6,191 nucleotides of DNA, from assembly GCA_009377735.1 (NCBI GenBank), contig WHTL01000240.1:1-6191 (forward strand), in the 5' to 3' direction. Source of the stretch: Acidimicrobiia bacterium (GTDB lineage Bacteria > Actinomycetota > Acidimicrobiia > Spongiisociales > ZC4RG35). This document shows, one piece after another, positions 5,353 through 6,191 of this stretch (positions are counted from its first letter, which is position 1; every line of letters begins with the position of its first letter). The notes under the pieces were generated by a model. That model was not told the origin of the DNA and ran no database searches. It was given only the letters and a program-made list of their open reading frames with translations. Both the position numbers and the translations under genes were made by a program.

Positions 5353-6189
5353 ATGCGGCGGGATAGCGTGCGCCCGTTGAGAAGGGGGCTCGCTGTGGGA
5401 AAAGGGCTCGAAGACCGCAGGGTTGTGTTCAGCCTCGGTGTCATCGTGCTGATATCACTGATGGCGATCTTTGCTCCCGGCCCCGGGCCATGTCTCATCG
5501 AGCGGTCGCTGGCCGCACCAACCCTGAGCGCCCCTTTCGGATTCGACGTGCAGGGCTGCAACTACCTCCCCCAGGTGATGCTCGGTGCCCGCACCTCCAT
5601 CTTGATCGGATTGGCGGTCACCTTGCTCGCATCGACGATCGGTATCGTCCTCGGAGGCGTTTCCGGATTCTTTGGGGGCTGGGTCGATACCATCGTCAGC
5701 CGTGCCACCGACATCGTTTTCTCGGTCCCGGCCATTGTCGGTGCCCTGTTGCTCTTCGGGTTCCTCGACAACCGCAGTGTCCTACTCGTAATCGGTGTCC
5801 TCACATTCTTCTCCTGGCCCCCCGTCGTGAGTCTGGTTCGTGGCGCCGTTATAGAAACCAGGGAATCCGCATTCGTCGAGTCGGCCGTCGCCCTGGGTGC
5901 CTCAAAGGCCCGTGTGCTGTTCCGCCACGTCATCCCCAATAGCCTCCGACCCCTCTTCGTCTTCCTGCCACCCTTCGCAGCCAGCATCATTTCGATGGAG
6001 GCAATTCTCTCCTTTGTTGGTGCCGGGCTCCAGCTACCCACCGTTTCGTGGGGCCTCCTCCTCGAGAACCTGGGTCGCGATCTCTACCAGGCTCCTCACC
6101 TCCTCATCCCCGGATTCTTCCTGGCAGCCCTGGTCTACGCCCTGGTCCTCCTAGGCGACGTCTACCAAAGTTCAGTCCCCCAAGGCTGA
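5353..6189 (+). CDS. ABC transporter permease, DppC/OppC family (peptide-type importer)
   Basis: This is the second channel subunit of a peptide-type ABC importer, expected to pair with the DppB-like permease next to it. It has 278 residues, within the family range. The N-terminus is cytoplasmic and basic, with a first helix at about 23-41. A short extracytoplasmic loop follows with PFGFDVQGCNYLPQV (61-75) and GARTSILIGL (78-87), the position of the family's GTDxxGRDxxSR...GAR signature. Further membrane segments lie near 82-104, 119-137, 143-161, 200-223 and 250-268. The EAA cytoplasmic loop is at about 171-196 (ESAFVESAVALGASKARVLF, then RHVIPN). The C-terminus LLGDVYQSSVPQG replaces the common LLGDGLRDALDPR. 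Cys47 and Cys69 both fall in the outer loop. The ATG at 5353 is supported by GGAG (5342-5345), spacing 7. TGA ends at 6189, two bases before the window edge, so ATPase genes, if co-transcribed, lie just beyond. Confidence 0.93.
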   Translation: MRRDSVRPLRRGLAVGKGLEDRRVVFSLGVIVLISLMAIFAPGPGPCLIERSLAAPTLSAPFGFDVQGCNYLPQVMLGARTSILIGLAVTLLASTIGIVLGGVSGFFGGWVDTIVSRATDIVFSVPAIVGALLLFGFLDNRSVLLVIGVLTFFSWPPVVSLVRGAVIETRESAFVESAVALGASKARVLFRHVIPNSLRPLFVFLPPFAASIISMEAILSFVGAGLQLPTVSWGLLLENLGRDLYQAPHLLIPGFFLAALVYALVLLGDVYQSSVPQG

Positions 6190-6191
6190 TA

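Noticed and set aside
4619..5380. Plus-strand open frame of 253 codons across the DppB-like gene
   Set aside because: It is antisense to a clear permease. The product is hydrophilic and Gly/Asp/His-rich with no recognisable domain, and it overlaps the start of the next real gene.

Overview
The window is G+C-rich DNA that looks like an actinobacterial chromosome (Actinomycetota). The main support is the ClpB protein, whose wording and C-terminal ending (...LVLG) resemble mycobacterial ClpB. The permeases also have an actinobacterial look. No rRNA, tRNA or other decisive taxonomic marker is present, so the lineage within the phylum is left open. I saw no phage, IS transposase, CRISPR array or tRNA gene.

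Layout from left to right. (1) At 2-181 (+) is the arginine-rich C-terminal tail of a gene that begins outside the window, probably an RNA-binding protein such as a DEAD-box helicase. (2) At 189-620 (-), convergent with it and 7 bases away, is a small single-pass membrane protein of unknown function. (3) A gene-poor stretch at 621-1006 holds copy A of a diverged repeat and a strong hairpin. (4) mscL (mechanosensitive channel) lies on the minus strand. As written it is frameshifted near 1100: the normal acidic MscL tail is intact in the next frame and ends at 1007. (5) A divergent intergenic region leads to clpB (+, 1472-4039), a complete protein disaggregase. (6) A second gene-poor stretch at 4040-4360 starts with a perfect hairpin followed by copy B of the same repeat. 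(7) Two oligopeptide/dipeptide-type ABC transporter permeases stand head to head: a DppB/OppB-like one on the minus strand (4361-5317) and a DppC/OppC-like one on the plus strand (5353-6189), with only 35 bases between their starts.

Functionally, clpB and mscL are both stress genes (protein aggregation and hypo-osmotic shock), but they are transcribed divergently and need not be co-regulated. The two permeases would form the membrane channel of one peptide-type importer. Its ATPases and binding protein are not in the window.

The most notable signals are non-coding. A pair of diverged, inverted-orientation repeats each sits directly behind a CTGGGGG/CCCCCAG hairpin, 10-11 bases after a stop codon (mscL and clpB). 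A 17-base imperfect direct repeat flanks the clpB-side copy, and one arm contains the clpB stop while the other contains the permease stop. Together these suggest a small dispersed element or a structured RNA placed at gene ends. The repeat alignment was done by eye.
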